From assembly GCA_020849655.1 (NCBI GenBank), contig JADLFU010000069.1, positions 20,981 to 84,980 of the forward strand: a stretch of DNA of 64,000 nucleotides. The letters are read 5' to 3'. Below are positions 41,659-50,390 of this stretch, piece after piece. A program made the translations under genes and the position numbers. Each line of letters starts with the position of its first letter. The stretch's first letter is position 1. The notes under the pieces are model-generated. The model did not search any database and had not been told where the DNA came from. It saw only the letters and a list, made by a program, of their open reading frames with translations. This stretch comes from Polyangiaceae bacterium (lineage in GTDB: Bacteria > Myxococcota_A > Polyangia > Polyangiales > Polyangiaceae).

Positions 41659-42931
41659 GCGGCGGGCGCTCGCGCAGGCACCTCTCGACGCCGGGCCCGA
41701 GGCTGGCCTGCAGCTCGGCCGGCAGCTTCGGCTTGCCCATCACGTTGACCGCCAGGCGGTCGAAGGCGAGCTTCGAGCCGTTGAAGCTCAGCCACACGAA
41801 GAGCGCCTTGCCCTTGATGTTCGCGAACGGCACGCCGCCGCCGCGCCCCTCGAACCACCCGCGCGAGTCGTGGCTGTTGTTGCGGTTGTCGCCCATCACC
41901 CAGACCTCACCGGGCTTCGCGTGATACGGGCCCTGCATCTCGCTGTACGAGTACGTGTGGCGCTCGTGGAGCGCGAGGAAGGCCTTGTCCTCGAGGTACT
42001 CGACCGTCAGCTCCGCGCGCCGCTGCATCGAGCCGTCGGTCTCGCGGTAGTGGTACGTGCCGGCCGAGCAGTAGGGGACCCGCAGCCCGTTGATGATCGG
42101 GTGGCCGTCGCGCACCTCGAGCTTGTCGCCCGGCACCGCGATGACGCGCTTGATGAAGTCCTGCTCGGGGTTCTCGGGGTAGATGAACACGATGACGTCG
42201 CCGCGGCGGGGCGGCAGCGCGTTGAACAGGCGCGTCTTCGTCCACGGGATGAGCGGCCCGTACGAGAGCTTGTTCACGAAGATGTGATCGCCGATCTGCA
42301 GCGTCGGGATCATCGAGCCGCTCGGGATCTTGAACGCCTCGACGAAGAACCCGCGGAGCAGGAGCGCGACGGCGACCGCGATGCCGATCGACTCCGCGTA
42401 CTCGCGCAGCTCGCCCTTCCTGTACGCGTCGAGGCGAAGATCGACGGCGGCGTCCGCCTGGTCGAACGCGCGCGTGAAGCGCTCGGTCTCGAACGGCTCG
42501 GCGCGCATCGCGGCGCGCAGCTCGTCGAGCTTCGCGTCGAGATCCTTGCGCTCGTCGCCCGAGAGATCGGCCGACAGGTCCGCCGCGCGCGCCTTCTTGA
42601 TCTTGTCCGCCTCCTCGAGGAGGCCCGCGGCCCGCTCGAAGTCGGCCTGCAGCTCGCGCGGCACGTCGGCGCGGCCCGGCGTCGTCAGCAGGTGCGACCA
42701 CGGGAGCCGCTCGCGCAGCTGCCAGAGCGACACCTCGATCAGCGTGAACAGGCCGATGCCCGTCGGCACGCGCTGATCGCGGAACCACACCCGCACCGTC
42801 CCGAGGACCGACGTCGCCACGTAGGAGTCGTCGGGGGCGAGCGCCATCACGAGCGCGATCGCGCCGATGAGCGGGATCACGAAGAAGAACGCCGCCATGT
42901 ACAGGCGACGGAGGAGGTGCGGGAGTGTCAC
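41624..42931 (-). CDS. lepB: Signal peptidase I with an inserted helical domain
   Basis: The 435-residue protein (424 if ATG 42898 is used) begins with two or three hydrophobic segments, then an inserted charged helical region of about 100 residues (EEADKIKKARAADLSADLSG) before the catalytic domain. The Ser nucleophile motif KIPSGSMIPTLQIGDHIFVN and the Lys motif DFIKRVIAVPGDKLE are intact, as are GDNRNNSHDSR and its surroundings. It removes signal peptides from exported proteins at the outer face of the inner membrane. Typical bacterial enzymes are shorter; the extra domain is seen in some deltaproteobacterial homologues. GTG at 42931 is a provisional start. Confidence 0.92.
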   Translation of the reverse strand: MTLPHLLRRLYMAAFFFVIPLIGAIALVMALAPDDSYVATSVLGTVRVWFRDQRVPTGIGLFTLIEVSLWQLRERLPWSHLLTTPGRADVPRELQADFERAAGLLEEADKIKKARAADLSADLSGDERKDLDAKLDELRAAMRAEPFETERFTRAFDQADAAVDLRLDAYRKGELREYAESIGIAVAVALLLRGFFVEAFKIPSGSMIPTLQIGDHIFVNKLSYGPLIPWTKTRLFNALPPRRGDVIVFIYPENPEQDFIKRVIAVPGDKLEVRDGHPIINGLRVPYCSAGTYHYRETDGSMQRRAELTVEYLEDKAFLALHERHTYSYSEMQGPYHAKPGEVWVMGDNRNNSHDSRGWFEGRGGGVPFANIKGKALFVWLSFNGSKLAFDRLAVNVMGKPKLPAELQASLGPGVERCLRERPPLSETTPPPPSP

Positions 42932-43041
42932 GGAGGTGGGTGGTCGGGCGCCACGACCAGCGGGCCCCTCATACCCGAGGAGGCCACCCCCGGCAAAGCG
43001 CGCGGGGACGTGATGTATGTGTGTTTCGTGCGCTCCCGGCG

Positions 43042-44307
43042 CTACCCGAGGGCGCGCGCGGTCTGCGAGATCCAGGCCGCCAGGCCGGCCTCGCACGCGT
43101 CGTCGTCCACCGCGGAGCGCGGCTCGCGCCCGAGCAGGTGGCGGAGCTCGATCACCGCGCGCGGGTTGCGAAGCCAGTCTTCGTCGTGCCGCTCGCGGAG
43201 CCCGTCGGCGAGCGACGCGGCGACGAGCGTCGCGGCGAGGCGGCTGCCGTCGAGCGGATCGACGCGGGGCAGCGCGAGCGCGAGGGCGGCCGGCGCGCGC
43301 GCGGCGCCGAGGGCGGCGGCGGCGTGCTCCTCGAAGAGCGGCGCGAGCGGGCCGTCCGCCTGCGCCTGCGCCGAGAGCAGCACCGAGAGCGCGAGCTTGC
43401 GGGTGTGGGCGAGCAGCCCGAGCGCCACCTGCCTCCTCGCGCGCGCGCGCTCGGCCGCGGACATGCCCAGCCGCTCGAGCAGCGGACGCGATCGCGCGAG
43501 CGAGGCGAAGAGCGCGCCCAGCGTGTGGCGGTCGAGGCGCGACGGCACGACCGCGAGCGCGAGCGGTCGGTCGCGCGGGGCGCACGCGTCGGCCCACCGC
43601 TCCCCCAGCCGCGAGCACCCCCGCACGAACGACGCGGGCGCGAGCCGCCGCGGGAGCGCGGGCGCCGCCATCGGCGGCACGTCGAGCCACCCGGCTTCGC
43701 CCCGGAGCGGCGCGAGCAAGGTCGGCAGATCGAGGGCGCGCGGCCACCCGACGTCGATCCCGTGCCCGGCGGCGCGCGCGACGGCGGCGGCGAGGTCGGG
43801 CGCGCGGACCTCCCGGGCGAGCTCGTCGGTCGCCCGTAGGACGCGCGCCGCCATGGTGGTCGGATCCGCGACGACGGCGCCGGGATCGCGCGGCGCGCCG
43901 AGCAGCTCGAGCATCCGTCCGCGACGCGCGAGCGCGAGGCGCGCCGGGTCCGCGACGCGGTGCGCGCCGAGGACGAGCGCGTCGAGCAGCTCGCGGGCGT
44001 CGGGCGCGGCCGAGACGAGCGCCGTCACGACGTCCGTCGCAGAGACCCGCCGCGCGTCTCGCTGCACGAGCAGCGACTTCGCGTCGCGCGCGAGGGCGGC
44101 GGCGCGCTCGGCGTCGTGGTTGGCGCGGCGGAGCAGCAGCCAGAGCACCCACGCGGCGAGCCGCGGCGCGACCGGATCTCCCTCACGCGCGCGGAGCTCG
44201 TCGAGCGTCTCACGACACGACGCGAGCCGCGCGATCGGCGCCTGCTCATCGGTGATCGCGCCGGCGACGGCGCGGAGCAACCTCGCGGGATCGATCGTCT
44301 CAGCCAT
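43042..44307 (-). CDS. Helical protein of unknown function
   Basis: The 421-residue protein is Ala/Arg/Leu-rich and helical throughout, without signal peptide or membrane segments. Notable stretches are LRRANHDAERAAALARDAKS, SRLDRHTLGALFASLARSRP and a C-terminal LRERHDEDWLRNPRAVIELR, which looks conserved but was not matched to a family. The start overlaps the end of miaE by eight bases, and signal peptidase follows 110 bases downstream. Real coding is supported by the tight overlap and amino acid composition. Confidence 0.55.
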   Translation of the reverse strand: MAETIDPARLLRAVAGAITDEQAPIARLASCRETLDELRAREGDPVAPRLAAWVLWLLLRRANHDAERAAALARDAKSLLVQRDARRVSATDVVTALVSAAPDARELLDALVLGAHRVADPARLALARRGRMLELLGAPRDPGAVVADPTTMAARVLRATDELAREVRAPDLAAAVARAAGHGIDVGWPRALDLPTLLAPLRGEAGWLDVPPMAAPALPRRLAPASFVRGCSRLGERWADACAPRDRPLALAVVPSRLDRHTLGALFASLARSRPLLERLGMSAAERARARRQVALGLLAHTRKLALSVLLSAQAQADGPLAPLFEEHAAAALGAARAPAALALALPRVDPLDGSRLAATLVAASLADGLRERHDEDWLRNPRAVIELRHLLGREPRSAVDDDACEAGLAAWISQTARALG

Positions 44308-44902
44308 GGATCGACGCCGCGCCCGAGAGGGAGAGGACGAGCTCGCCCTCCTCCCGGGCGAGCCGCTCGAGCCGCGCCTTCGTCCTCGCCTCGTCGCCGC
44401 CCCACGACTCGGTGGCGAGCTCGACCAGCGTGCGGTAGTGGCGCGCCTCCGACGCGAACAGCTCGTCGTAGAACGCGGCGAGCTCGGCGTCGCCGCGCGC
44501 CGCGAGCGCGGCCGAGAGCAGCTTGAAGCGCTCGCACGAGCGCGCCTCGACGATGGCCGCGACGAGCAACCTGTCGACCAGCGTCTCCTGGGGGCTGCGG
44601 CCGGCGGGCGCGGTGCGGTGCGCGATCGCGCGGAGCTCCCGCGCGTACCTGTCCTCCGCGGGCATGCCGAGCGCCAGCCCGCGCGCCCCGAGCACGTCGA
44701 GCACCTCGCGGAAGTGCCGCACCTCCTCCTCGGCGAGCGCGGCCAGCCTGGGCGCCATCGCGGCGGGCACGCGCGACGCGAGCGACAGCGCGTTGGTCGC
44801 GGCCTTGATCTCGCAGTGCGCGTGATCGACGAGCACCGCGTCGAGGTCGTCGAGCGCCGCCTCGATCCACGCGGCCTGGGTCGGCGAGGTCAAGCACAGC
44901 AT
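44300..44902 (-). CDS. miaE: tRNA-(ms2io6A37) hydroxylase MiaE
   Basis: The 200-residue protein is a ferritin-like diiron helical bundle with metal-ligand segments DHAHCEIKAATNALSL, EEEVRHFREVLDVLG, VEARSCERFKLLS and SEARHYRTLVELA, matching the family pattern of Glu-x-x-His pairs. MiaE uses O2 to hydroxylate the isopentenyl group of modified adenosine 37 in tRNA. Its length is slightly short of the E. coli enzyme but typical for the broader family. It lies between a penicillin-binding protein gene and an unknown gene in one leftward run; no functional link is visible. Confidence 0.88.
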   Translation of the reverse strand: MLCLTSPTQAAWIEAALDDLDAVLVDHAHCEIKAATNALSLASRVPAAMAPRLAALAEEEVRHFREVLDVLGARGLALGMPAEDRYARELRAIAHRTAPAGRSPQETLVDRLLVAAIVEARSCERFKLLSAALAARGDAELAAFYDELFASEARHYRTLVELATESWGGDEARTKARLERLAREEGELVLSLSGAASIHG

Positions 44903-44932
44903 CGCGCCTGCTCTACCACCGCGGCCTGGGGA

Positions 44933-46180
44933 TCAGATGGGCGGCTTGACGCCCGCCGCGCCCTTCTCGGCGAAGTAGCCCTGCAGCATCTGCCGGGCGA
45001 CGGTGTTGGCCTTGGTCTTCCAGGTCGCCTTGTTGATCGCCAGCACGGCGATCGCCACCTCGGGCTTCTGGCTCGGCGCGAACCCGACGAACCAGGTGAA
45101 GAACTGATCGGTCTGTTGCTTCGTGAGCGTGCCGGTCTTGCCGGCCACCGTGATCCCGGGGAGGTACTCGCGCCCCGCGCCGTCGTGGAAGGCCTTGAAG
45201 CTCGTGCCGTCGCGCACGGTCGCCTCCATCATGCGCGTCACCGCGGCGGCGACCTCGGGGGCGACCGCGCGGCCCAGCACCTGCCGGCTCGGCCCCTTGT
45301 GCAGCGTCTCGCGCCCCTCCTTCACCCAGTCCACGACGACGGGGCGCAGCGTCTGGCCGCGGTTCGCCATCGTCGTCGCGAGCGTCACCGCGCCGAGCGG
45401 CGAGAGGGTCGTGTTCCAGAACCCGGCGCTCGTCCGCGCGAAGCCCACCCTGTCCTGTGGCAACTGGATGGTGCTCGGCGCGACGGTGACGTCGAACGGG
45501 ACGGGGTCGCCGAACCCCAGCCGCGCCGCGGTCTGGCCGAGCTTCGCCTGGTCGAGGTGCTTCAGCGCGAGCCGCGCGAAGACCGTGTTCAAGCTGCGCC
45601 CCATCGCCTCCGAGATGGTCGCGCACCACTTGTCCTTCTTCGGGTTGTCCTCGAGGTTCGCGGCCTCGAGCCTGTGCTCACCGCCCCAGTAGCACTGCTT
45701 GGTCTCCGGGGTCAGGCGTGCGTGCTCGACGAGAGCGGAGCCCGTGACGATCTTGAAGATGCTCGCGGCGGGGGCCTCCGCCTCGACGACGAGATCGCGG
45801 GCCTTGCCGGGCCTCGTCTGGCTCTCGTAGACGAGGATGCGCCCCGTGCGCGTGTCCTGCAGCACGACCGCGACCTCCGGGATCTCGGCCTGCTTGACGA
45901 CGCGCTCGGCCAGCTGCTGCAGGCCCTTGTCGAGCGTCAGCTTCGCCGTGCGCTCGCCGTGGGCGGGCGCGTAGACGCCGTCCTCTTCGTAGCGAGGCCG
46001 CGTGGGGTCGACGCCGCTGAGCGCCGGGGGGTCGACGTCCTTCGTGAAGCCCTTCTGCGAGACCTTCGCGAGCTCCTCGCCCTGCTCGTCTCCGCCGCGC
46101 CCGACGCCGAGCGTGCGCGCGACGAGCGGCGCGACGACGAGCACGCACCCCGCGACGGCGAGCCCGATCCACCTCCTCAT
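44933..46180 (-). CDS. Penicillin-binding transpeptidase, single-domain
   Basis: The 415-residue protein has one N-terminal membrane helix (WIGLAVAGCVLVVAPLVA) and a transpeptidase domain with the acyl-enzyme motif ASIFK (Ser140, Lys143), SLN (196-198) and AGKTGT near 360. It lacks the long dimerisation domain of class B penicillin-binding proteins and any glycosyltransferase domain, so it is a compact D,D-transpeptidase-like enzyme. It would cross-link or trim peptidoglycan. The upstream 194 bases are shared with a divergent Gly-rich lipoprotein gene. Confidence 0.82.
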   Translation of the reverse strand: MRRWIGLAVAGCVLVVAPLVARTLGVGRGGDEQGEELAKVSQKGFTKDVDPPALSGVDPTRPRYEEDGVYAPAHGERTAKLTLDKGLQQLAERVVKQAEIPEVAVVLQDTRTGRILVYESQTRPGKARDLVVEAEAPAASIFKIVTGSALVEHARLTPETKQCYWGGEHRLEAANLEDNPKKDKWCATISEAMGRSLNTVFARLALKHLDQAKLGQTAARLGFGDPVPFDVTVAPSTIQLPQDRVGFARTSAGFWNTTLSPLGAVTLATTMANRGQTLRPVVVDWVKEGRETLHKGPSRQVLGRAVAPEVAAAVTRMMEATVRDGTSFKAFHDGAGREYLPGITVAGKTGTLTKQQTDQFFTWFVGFAPSQKPEVAIAVLAINKATWKTKANTVARQMLQGYFAEKGAAGVKPPI

Positions 46181-46374
46181 CCGGCGGCTCGCGGCTCGCG
46201 CGCCGGCTCGACCTCGCGCATGGGTGATCGGGTCATCTCGATCCGCGCGGTAGCGGGCGAGGGCCCGTCGGGCCAACAATCCGGCGGCCTGGCGTGGCCG
46301 CGGTGCGCTGCGCTCCGTCAGTCATCCGGCGCTCTTCGCTGGACACGCCGGCCGACGGAAGCGATCCTCGCTGC

Positions 46375-48186
46375 ATGAGAACGACATGGCTTGCGATCTG
46401 GTCGCTGGGGTTGGCTTCTGTTGCGTGCGGAGGGAGCGAGTTCTCCGACGCCGCGACGGGCGGCGCCGGCGCGGCGGGCGCCACGACGGGCGGCGCGGGG
46501 AAATCAGGCGGGGCGGCCGCCGGCGGCGCGAGCGCGGGCGCTGGCGGAGACGCTGGCAACGGCGGCGCGAGCGCGGGCGCTGGCGGAGACGCTGGCAACG
46601 GCGGCGCGAGCGCGGGCACCGGCGGGGCCGCGGGCACCAGCGGCGGGGGCGGCGCTGGCGCGAGCGGCGGGAGCGGCGCGAGTGGCAAGGGCGGTGCGGG
46701 CGCGAGTGGCAAGGGCGGTGCGGGCGCGAGTGGCAAGGGCGGCGCTGGCGCGGGCGGGGCGAGCGGCGCTGGCGCGGGCGGAGCGAGCGGCGCTGGCGCG
46801 GGCGGAGCGAGCGGCGCAGGCGCGGGCGGCGCGGCCGGGATGAGCGGCGGCGCTGGCGCGGGCGGTGGCGATCCCTGCGCACAACAACTGACGGACGACA
46901 CTGGCGTGTATGTCTCCGCCGCCGCCAACGACAGCGGCGACGGGAGCCAGGCCGCGCCCGTCAGCACCCTGGCGGCCGCGGTGGCGCTGCTGTCACCGAC
47001 GCGCCGAGCGCTCTACCTCGCGTCGGACGGGGTGTACGCCGAGCGGCTCGTGCTCCCGTCCGGCGTCGACGGCCTCCTGGTGCACGGCGGCTACGCGCCT
47101 GCGTCGGGGGGAGGTTGGGTCCGCACCTGCGGCGCACGCGCGAGCGTCGCGTCTCCGGATGACGTCGGGGCGATGGTCGGCGGCGCCGCGGCGGCGTCGC
47201 TGTCGCTGCGCGAGCTGCGCGTCTCGTCGGCGACGCCGTCCAGCCCGGGATCGAAGACCCCGAGCAGCAGCGTCGCGCTGAAGATCACCGGGCCGCTCGA
47301 GGTGTCGCTCGAGGGGGTCGAGCTCACCGCGGGCGACGGCGAGGAGGGCCGGAACGGCGAGCCCGGCGGCACTCCGTTGCTCTCGGCGTGCACCGCGCTC
47401 TGCAAGGACGGCAAGGCTGGAGAAAGCGCGGGGCCGGGGCAGCCGGGCGCCCTGGGGACCTTCTCCGTCGACGGCTTCACGCCCAAGGCGGGCGGCGTGG
47501 GGCTGGCGGGCAAGGCGGGCGCGGACGGCACCGCCGGCTCGCCCGCGAAGGTCGTCGAGGGCTGCACCACAGGCTGCTCGGGCTGCCCCGCGAACGGCGG
47601 TTGCTCCGCCAACAAGTCCGCGAAGATCACCGTCGCGCCGAGCGTCTGCGGCTGCGGAGGACCAGGGGGCAAGCCCGGTGAGGCGGGCGTCGGGGGCGGG
47701 GCGTCCGTCGCGCTGTTCGTCGCCGGCGGCGCGAGGGTGACGGCGTCGGCGTCGACCTTCACCGCGGGGCGAGGCGGCGACGGCGGAGAGGGCGGCGACG
47801 GGGGCCACGGCGCGGACGGCGCGCCGGGCCTCCCGGGCGCCGTGACGTCGTACCAGCCGCTCGGGAGCGACGGCTCCGCCGTCTGCCACCGGGGTGACTG
47901 CTACATGACCGGCTCCGGCGCCAACTGCGGGTGCTACTACCAGGACACGAAGCCTGACAATCCTGACGATCCCGAGAAGGTCTTCCCGAACCCGCCCGGC
48001 GGGAAGGGGGGCAACGGCGGCAAGGGCGCCAAGGGCGGCGGAGGGGCAGGCGGCCCGTCGATCGTCATCGCGAGGGACGCGGCGTCGAAGGTGTCGACGA
48101 CCGGCGTGACGCTCACGCCGGGCAACCCCGGACTGGGCAAGGGCAGCGCGCCGAACGGAGAGGCTAAGGACACGCTGGTGTTCTGA
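46375..48186 (+). CDS. Gly-rich repeat lipoprotein with right-handed-helix-like regions
   Basis: ATG at 46375 opens a lipoprotein signal (AIWSLGLASVAC, Cys18). Residues about 27-165 are a low-complexity Gly/Ala/Ser tract encoded by tandem DNA repeats. A 150-residue folded part follows (VYVSAAANDSGDGSQAAPVS, YLASDGVYAERLVLPSGVDG), resembling the DUF1565/parallel-beta-helix start of secreted myxobacterial proteins. Then come collagen-like Gly-x-y stretches (GKAGADGTAGSPAK, GRGGDGGEGGDGGHGADGAP) and two Cys-rich patches (CTTGCSGCPANGGC, CGCYY). The 603-residue protein is probably displayed on the cell surface. Function is unknown. Confidence 0.7.
   Translation: MRTTWLAIWSLGLASVACGGSEFSDAATGGAGAAGATTGGAGKSGGAAAGGASAGAGGDAGNGGASAGAGGDAGNGGASAGTGGAAGTSGGGGAGASGGSGASGKGGAGASGKGGAGASGKGGAGAGGASGAGAGGASGAGAGGASGAGAGGAAGMSGGAGAGGGDPCAQQLTDDTGVYVSAAANDSGDGSQAAPVSTLAAAVALLSPTRRALYLASDGVYAERLVLPSGVDGLLVHGGYAPASGGGWVRTCGARASVASPDDVGAMVGGAAAASLSLRELRVSSATPSSPGSKTPSSSVALKITGPLEVSLEGVELTAGDGEEGRNGEPGGTPLLSACTALCKDGKAGESAGPGQPGALGTFSVDGFTPKAGGVGLAGKAGADGTAGSPAKVVEGCTTGCSGCPANGGCSANKSAKITVAPSVCGCGGPGGKPGEAGVGGGASVALFVAGGARVTASASTFTAGRGGDGGEGGDGGHGADGAPGLPGAVTSYQPLGSDGSAVCHRGDCYMTGSGANCGCYYQDTKPDNPDDPEKVFPNPPGGKGGNGGKGAKGGGGAGGPSIVIARDAASKVSTTGVTLTPGNPGLGKGSAPNGEAKDTLVF
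46522..46840 (+). repeat. Tandem repeats within the Gly-rich lipoprotein gene
   Basis: Two identical 39-base units lie at 46522-46560 and 46561-46599, with a partial third. From 46678 three near-identical 24-base units encode Ala-Ser-Gly-Lys-Gly-Gly-Ala-Gly, followed from 46750 by further 24-base units encoding Ala-Gly-Gly-Ala-Ser-Gly-Ala-Gly. All unit lengths are multiples of three, so copy-number change would keep the frame. Confidence 0.85.
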
Positions 48187-48365
48187 CCCGCTCGCTCCGA
48201 CGGCGGCGGCGCGGCCGATCGCCGTCGAGCCGACGTGCCTCGGGCGCGCGCCGCAGGCGTCGACCACGATCGTCGCGCGGGCACGTCACACTCCTGGGCG
48301 GTCGCGCGACGTCTCCTCGAACGGCGGGTGAGCGAGACGTCCTCGCGGCCGCCGGAGGAGCCCCC

Positions 48366-49103
48366 ATGAACAGGTCCATCCTGCGCCTCGTCGCGCCCGT
48401 CGTCGCCTCGACCCTGCTCGCGCTCTCGGCGCGCGCCGACCAACCCTCCGCCCCGCCCGACTCGCCAGCGCCCACGCGCGCGCCGTTCACGCTGCAGCTC
48501 GGCGAGCGGGGCGTGCCTGCGGTGGTCGTGCCCCCTCTCGTGCCGCAGGCGGGCCCGGCGCCGATGGTGCTGATGCTCCACGGCATGTGCGACACGCCGG
48601 AGAACGAGTGCCCGGCGTTCGGCGGCAGCGCGACCGCGGGCCGCTTCGTCGTGTGTCCTCGCGCGGACCTCGCGTGCACGGGCGGCGGCGCGACCTGGAG
48701 CGCGCGGCCCGACGCGCGCGCGCGCCTCGTCGACGACCTCGCCGCTGGGGCGAAGGCGTCGCTCGAGATCGACGCGTCACGCCGCACGCTCGTCGGGTTC
48801 TCGCTCGGCGCGTTCGTCGCGCTCGACGCCGCCGAGCGCCAGAAGGGCGGGTGGAAGCACCTCGTCCTCATCGGCGCGCGCGTGCACCCGGACGCGAAGA
48901 AGCTGAAGGCGGCGGGCGTCGAGCGCGTGCTGCTCGCGTCGGGGCGGCACGATCTCGCGCGCGACCACATGGCCCGCGTCGCCAAGCAGCTCGAGGCGGC
49001 GGGGATCGTCGCGACGTATCGATCGCTCGGTCCGGTCGGGCATCGGTTCGCGCCGGACATGAACGCGTGGCTCACCGAGGCGCTCGCGTGGCTCGAGGGG
49101 TGA
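48366..49103 (+). CDS. Secreted alpha/beta-hydrolase (esterase/phospholipase-like)
   Basis: The 245-residue protein has a signal peptide (LVAPVVASTLLALSARA). The mature part shows the oxyanion strand MVLMLHGMCDTPENEC, nucleophile elbow GFSLGAFVAL and a terminal GHRFAP with the likely catalytic His, as in polyhydroxybutyrate-depolymerase/esterase-type hydrolases. The Asp of the triad is probably in ASGRHDLAR. It is periplasmic or secreted. It has its own promoter region (48187-48365, nothing else recognised there) and ends six bases before the convergent cofH gene. Substrate is unknown. Confidence 0.7.
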   Translation: MNRSILRLVAPVVASTLLALSARADQPSAPPDSPAPTRAPFTLQLGERGVPAVVVPPLVPQAGPAPMVLMLHGMCDTPENECPAFGGSATAGRFVVCPRADLACTGGGATWSARPDARARLVDDLAAGAKASLEIDASRRTLVGFSLGAFVALDAAERQKGGWKHLVLIGARVHPDAKKLKAAGVERVLLASGRHDLARDHMARVAKQLEAAGIVATYRSLGPVGHRFAPDMNAWLTEALAWLEG

Positions 49104-49109
49104 CGCGCG

Positions 49110-50390
49110 TCACGCGTTGCGCCTGGCGGCCTGCGGGAGCGCGACGCGGCCGTGGCGGTGCGCCTCCTCGTGGATCAGCGCGTGGAAGCTGCCGAAGCGC
49201 GCGGCGTCGGCGCCCACCGCGTCGAGCGGGGACGCGTCCTCGTCGCGCTCGGTCGGACCGAAGTCGCGCACCGGGCGGTACAGCGTGTCGCGCTCGCGCG
49301 GCAGGCGCCCGGCGGCCCGCGCCGCCTCGCGCAGCTCCCGCGGCGTCGCGAGCTGGCCGTGCCCCGCGCCCGCGGACGTCGAGATGCTCTCGTTGATCAA
49401 GGTGCCGCCGAGATCGTCGCAGCCCGCCGAGAGCAGCCGCGTCGCGAGCGACAGGCCGACCTTCACCCACGACGCCTGCACGTGCGGGATGTCGCGCGAG
49501 AGCATCAGCCGGACGACCGCGTGAAACCTAACAATCTCGTCGGTCGACGGCGGGCGGTAGCCGTCGCCGAGCAGCCCGCGCGCGAACAGCGGCGCCTCCT
49601 CGTGCACGAAGGAGAGCGGCACGATCTCGGTGAACCCGCCCGTCTCGCGCTGCACGCGGCGCAGGAGCGCGAGGTGCCGCGCGCGGGCGAGCGGCGACTC
49701 GAGGTGCCCGAACATGATCGTCGAGGTCGTCGGGACGCCGAGCGCGTGCGCGGCGCGGATGATCTCGAGCCACTCGTCCGTGGTCACGCGCCCCGGCGCG
49801 AGCCTGTCGCGGACGGCGTCGTCGAGGATCTCGGCGGACGTGCCGGGCAGCGAGCCGAGCCCGGCGTCGCGCAGCCGCGCGAGGAAGTCGCGCACGGGTT
49901 CTCCGGCGAGCGCCGCGCCGAACTTGATCTCCTCGGGCGAGAACGCGTGCAGGTGGACGCGCGGGGCCGCCCGCTTGATCGCGCGCGTGAGCCGCTCGTA
50001 CGTGCCGCCGTCGACGCGCGGCGAGAGGCCAGCCTGGACGCACACCTCGGTCGCGCCGAGCGACACCGCCTCCTCCACGCGGCGCACGATCTCGTCCTCG
50101 TCGAGGAAGTACGCCTCGTCCGAGCGCTGCACGCGCGAGAACGCGCAGAACCGGCACGCCTTCACGCACGCGTTGGTGAAGTTGATGTTGCGGTTGGTGA
50201 CGTACGTGGCGACGTCGCCGACGTGCCGCGCGCGCAGGGCGTCCGCCGCCGCGATGACCGCGTCCAGATCCGCGCCGGTGGTCGCGTCGAGCGTCGCGCC
50301 CTCCTCCGCGTCGAGCGTGTCGCCGTCGAGCGCGCGCGCGAGCAGGTCCGCCGTCCGCGGCGAGGCCAGCGAGAGATCCACCGCGGTCAC
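49110..50390 (-). CDS. cofH: FO synthase subunit 2 (5-amino-6-(D-ribitylamino)uracil-L-tyrosine 4-hydroxyphenyl transferase)
   Basis: The 426-residue radical-SAM protein has the cluster motif CVKACRFC (Cys75, Cys79, Cys82) in NFTNACVKACRFCAF, followed by GATEVCVQAGLSPRVDGGTY and HLHAFSPEEI, all CofH signatures. With CofG it builds FO, the deazaflavin core of coenzyme F420, by joining tyrosine to the ribityl-aminouracil. GTG at 50390 overlaps the cofG stop (GTGA). In mycobacteria both halves are one protein (FbiC); here they are separate. It is the last gene of a leftward operon with a KstR-type operator. No other F420 genes (cofC, cofD, cofE) are in the window. Confidence 0.93.
   Translation of the reverse strand: MTAVDLSLASPRTADLLARALDGDTLDAEEGATLDATTGADLDAVIAAADALRARHVGDVATYVTNRNINFTNACVKACRFCAFSRVQRSDEAYFLDEDEIVRRVEEAVSLGATEVCVQAGLSPRVDGGTYERLTRAIKRAAPRVHLHAFSPEEIKFGAALAGEPVRDFLARLRDAGLGSLPGTSAEILDDAVRDRLAPGRVTTDEWLEIIRAAHALGVPTTSTIMFGHLESPLARARHLALLRRVQRETGGFTEIVPLSFVHEEAPLFARGLLGDGYRPPSTDEIVRFHAVVRLMLSRDIPHVQASWVKVGLSLATRLLSAGCDDLGGTLINESISTSAGAGHGQLATPRELREAARAAGRLPRERDTLYRPVRDFGPTERDEDASPLDAVGADAARFGSFHALIHEEAHRHGRVALPQAARRNA

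Noticed and set aside
40090..42931. RiPP gene cluster
   Set aside because: Only one RiPP-type enzyme is present; no precursor, leader-binding, transporter or immunity gene was recognised.
46522..46840. CRISPR-like array
   Set aside because: The repeats are contiguous, in frame and coding for a Gly-rich tract, with no spacers.
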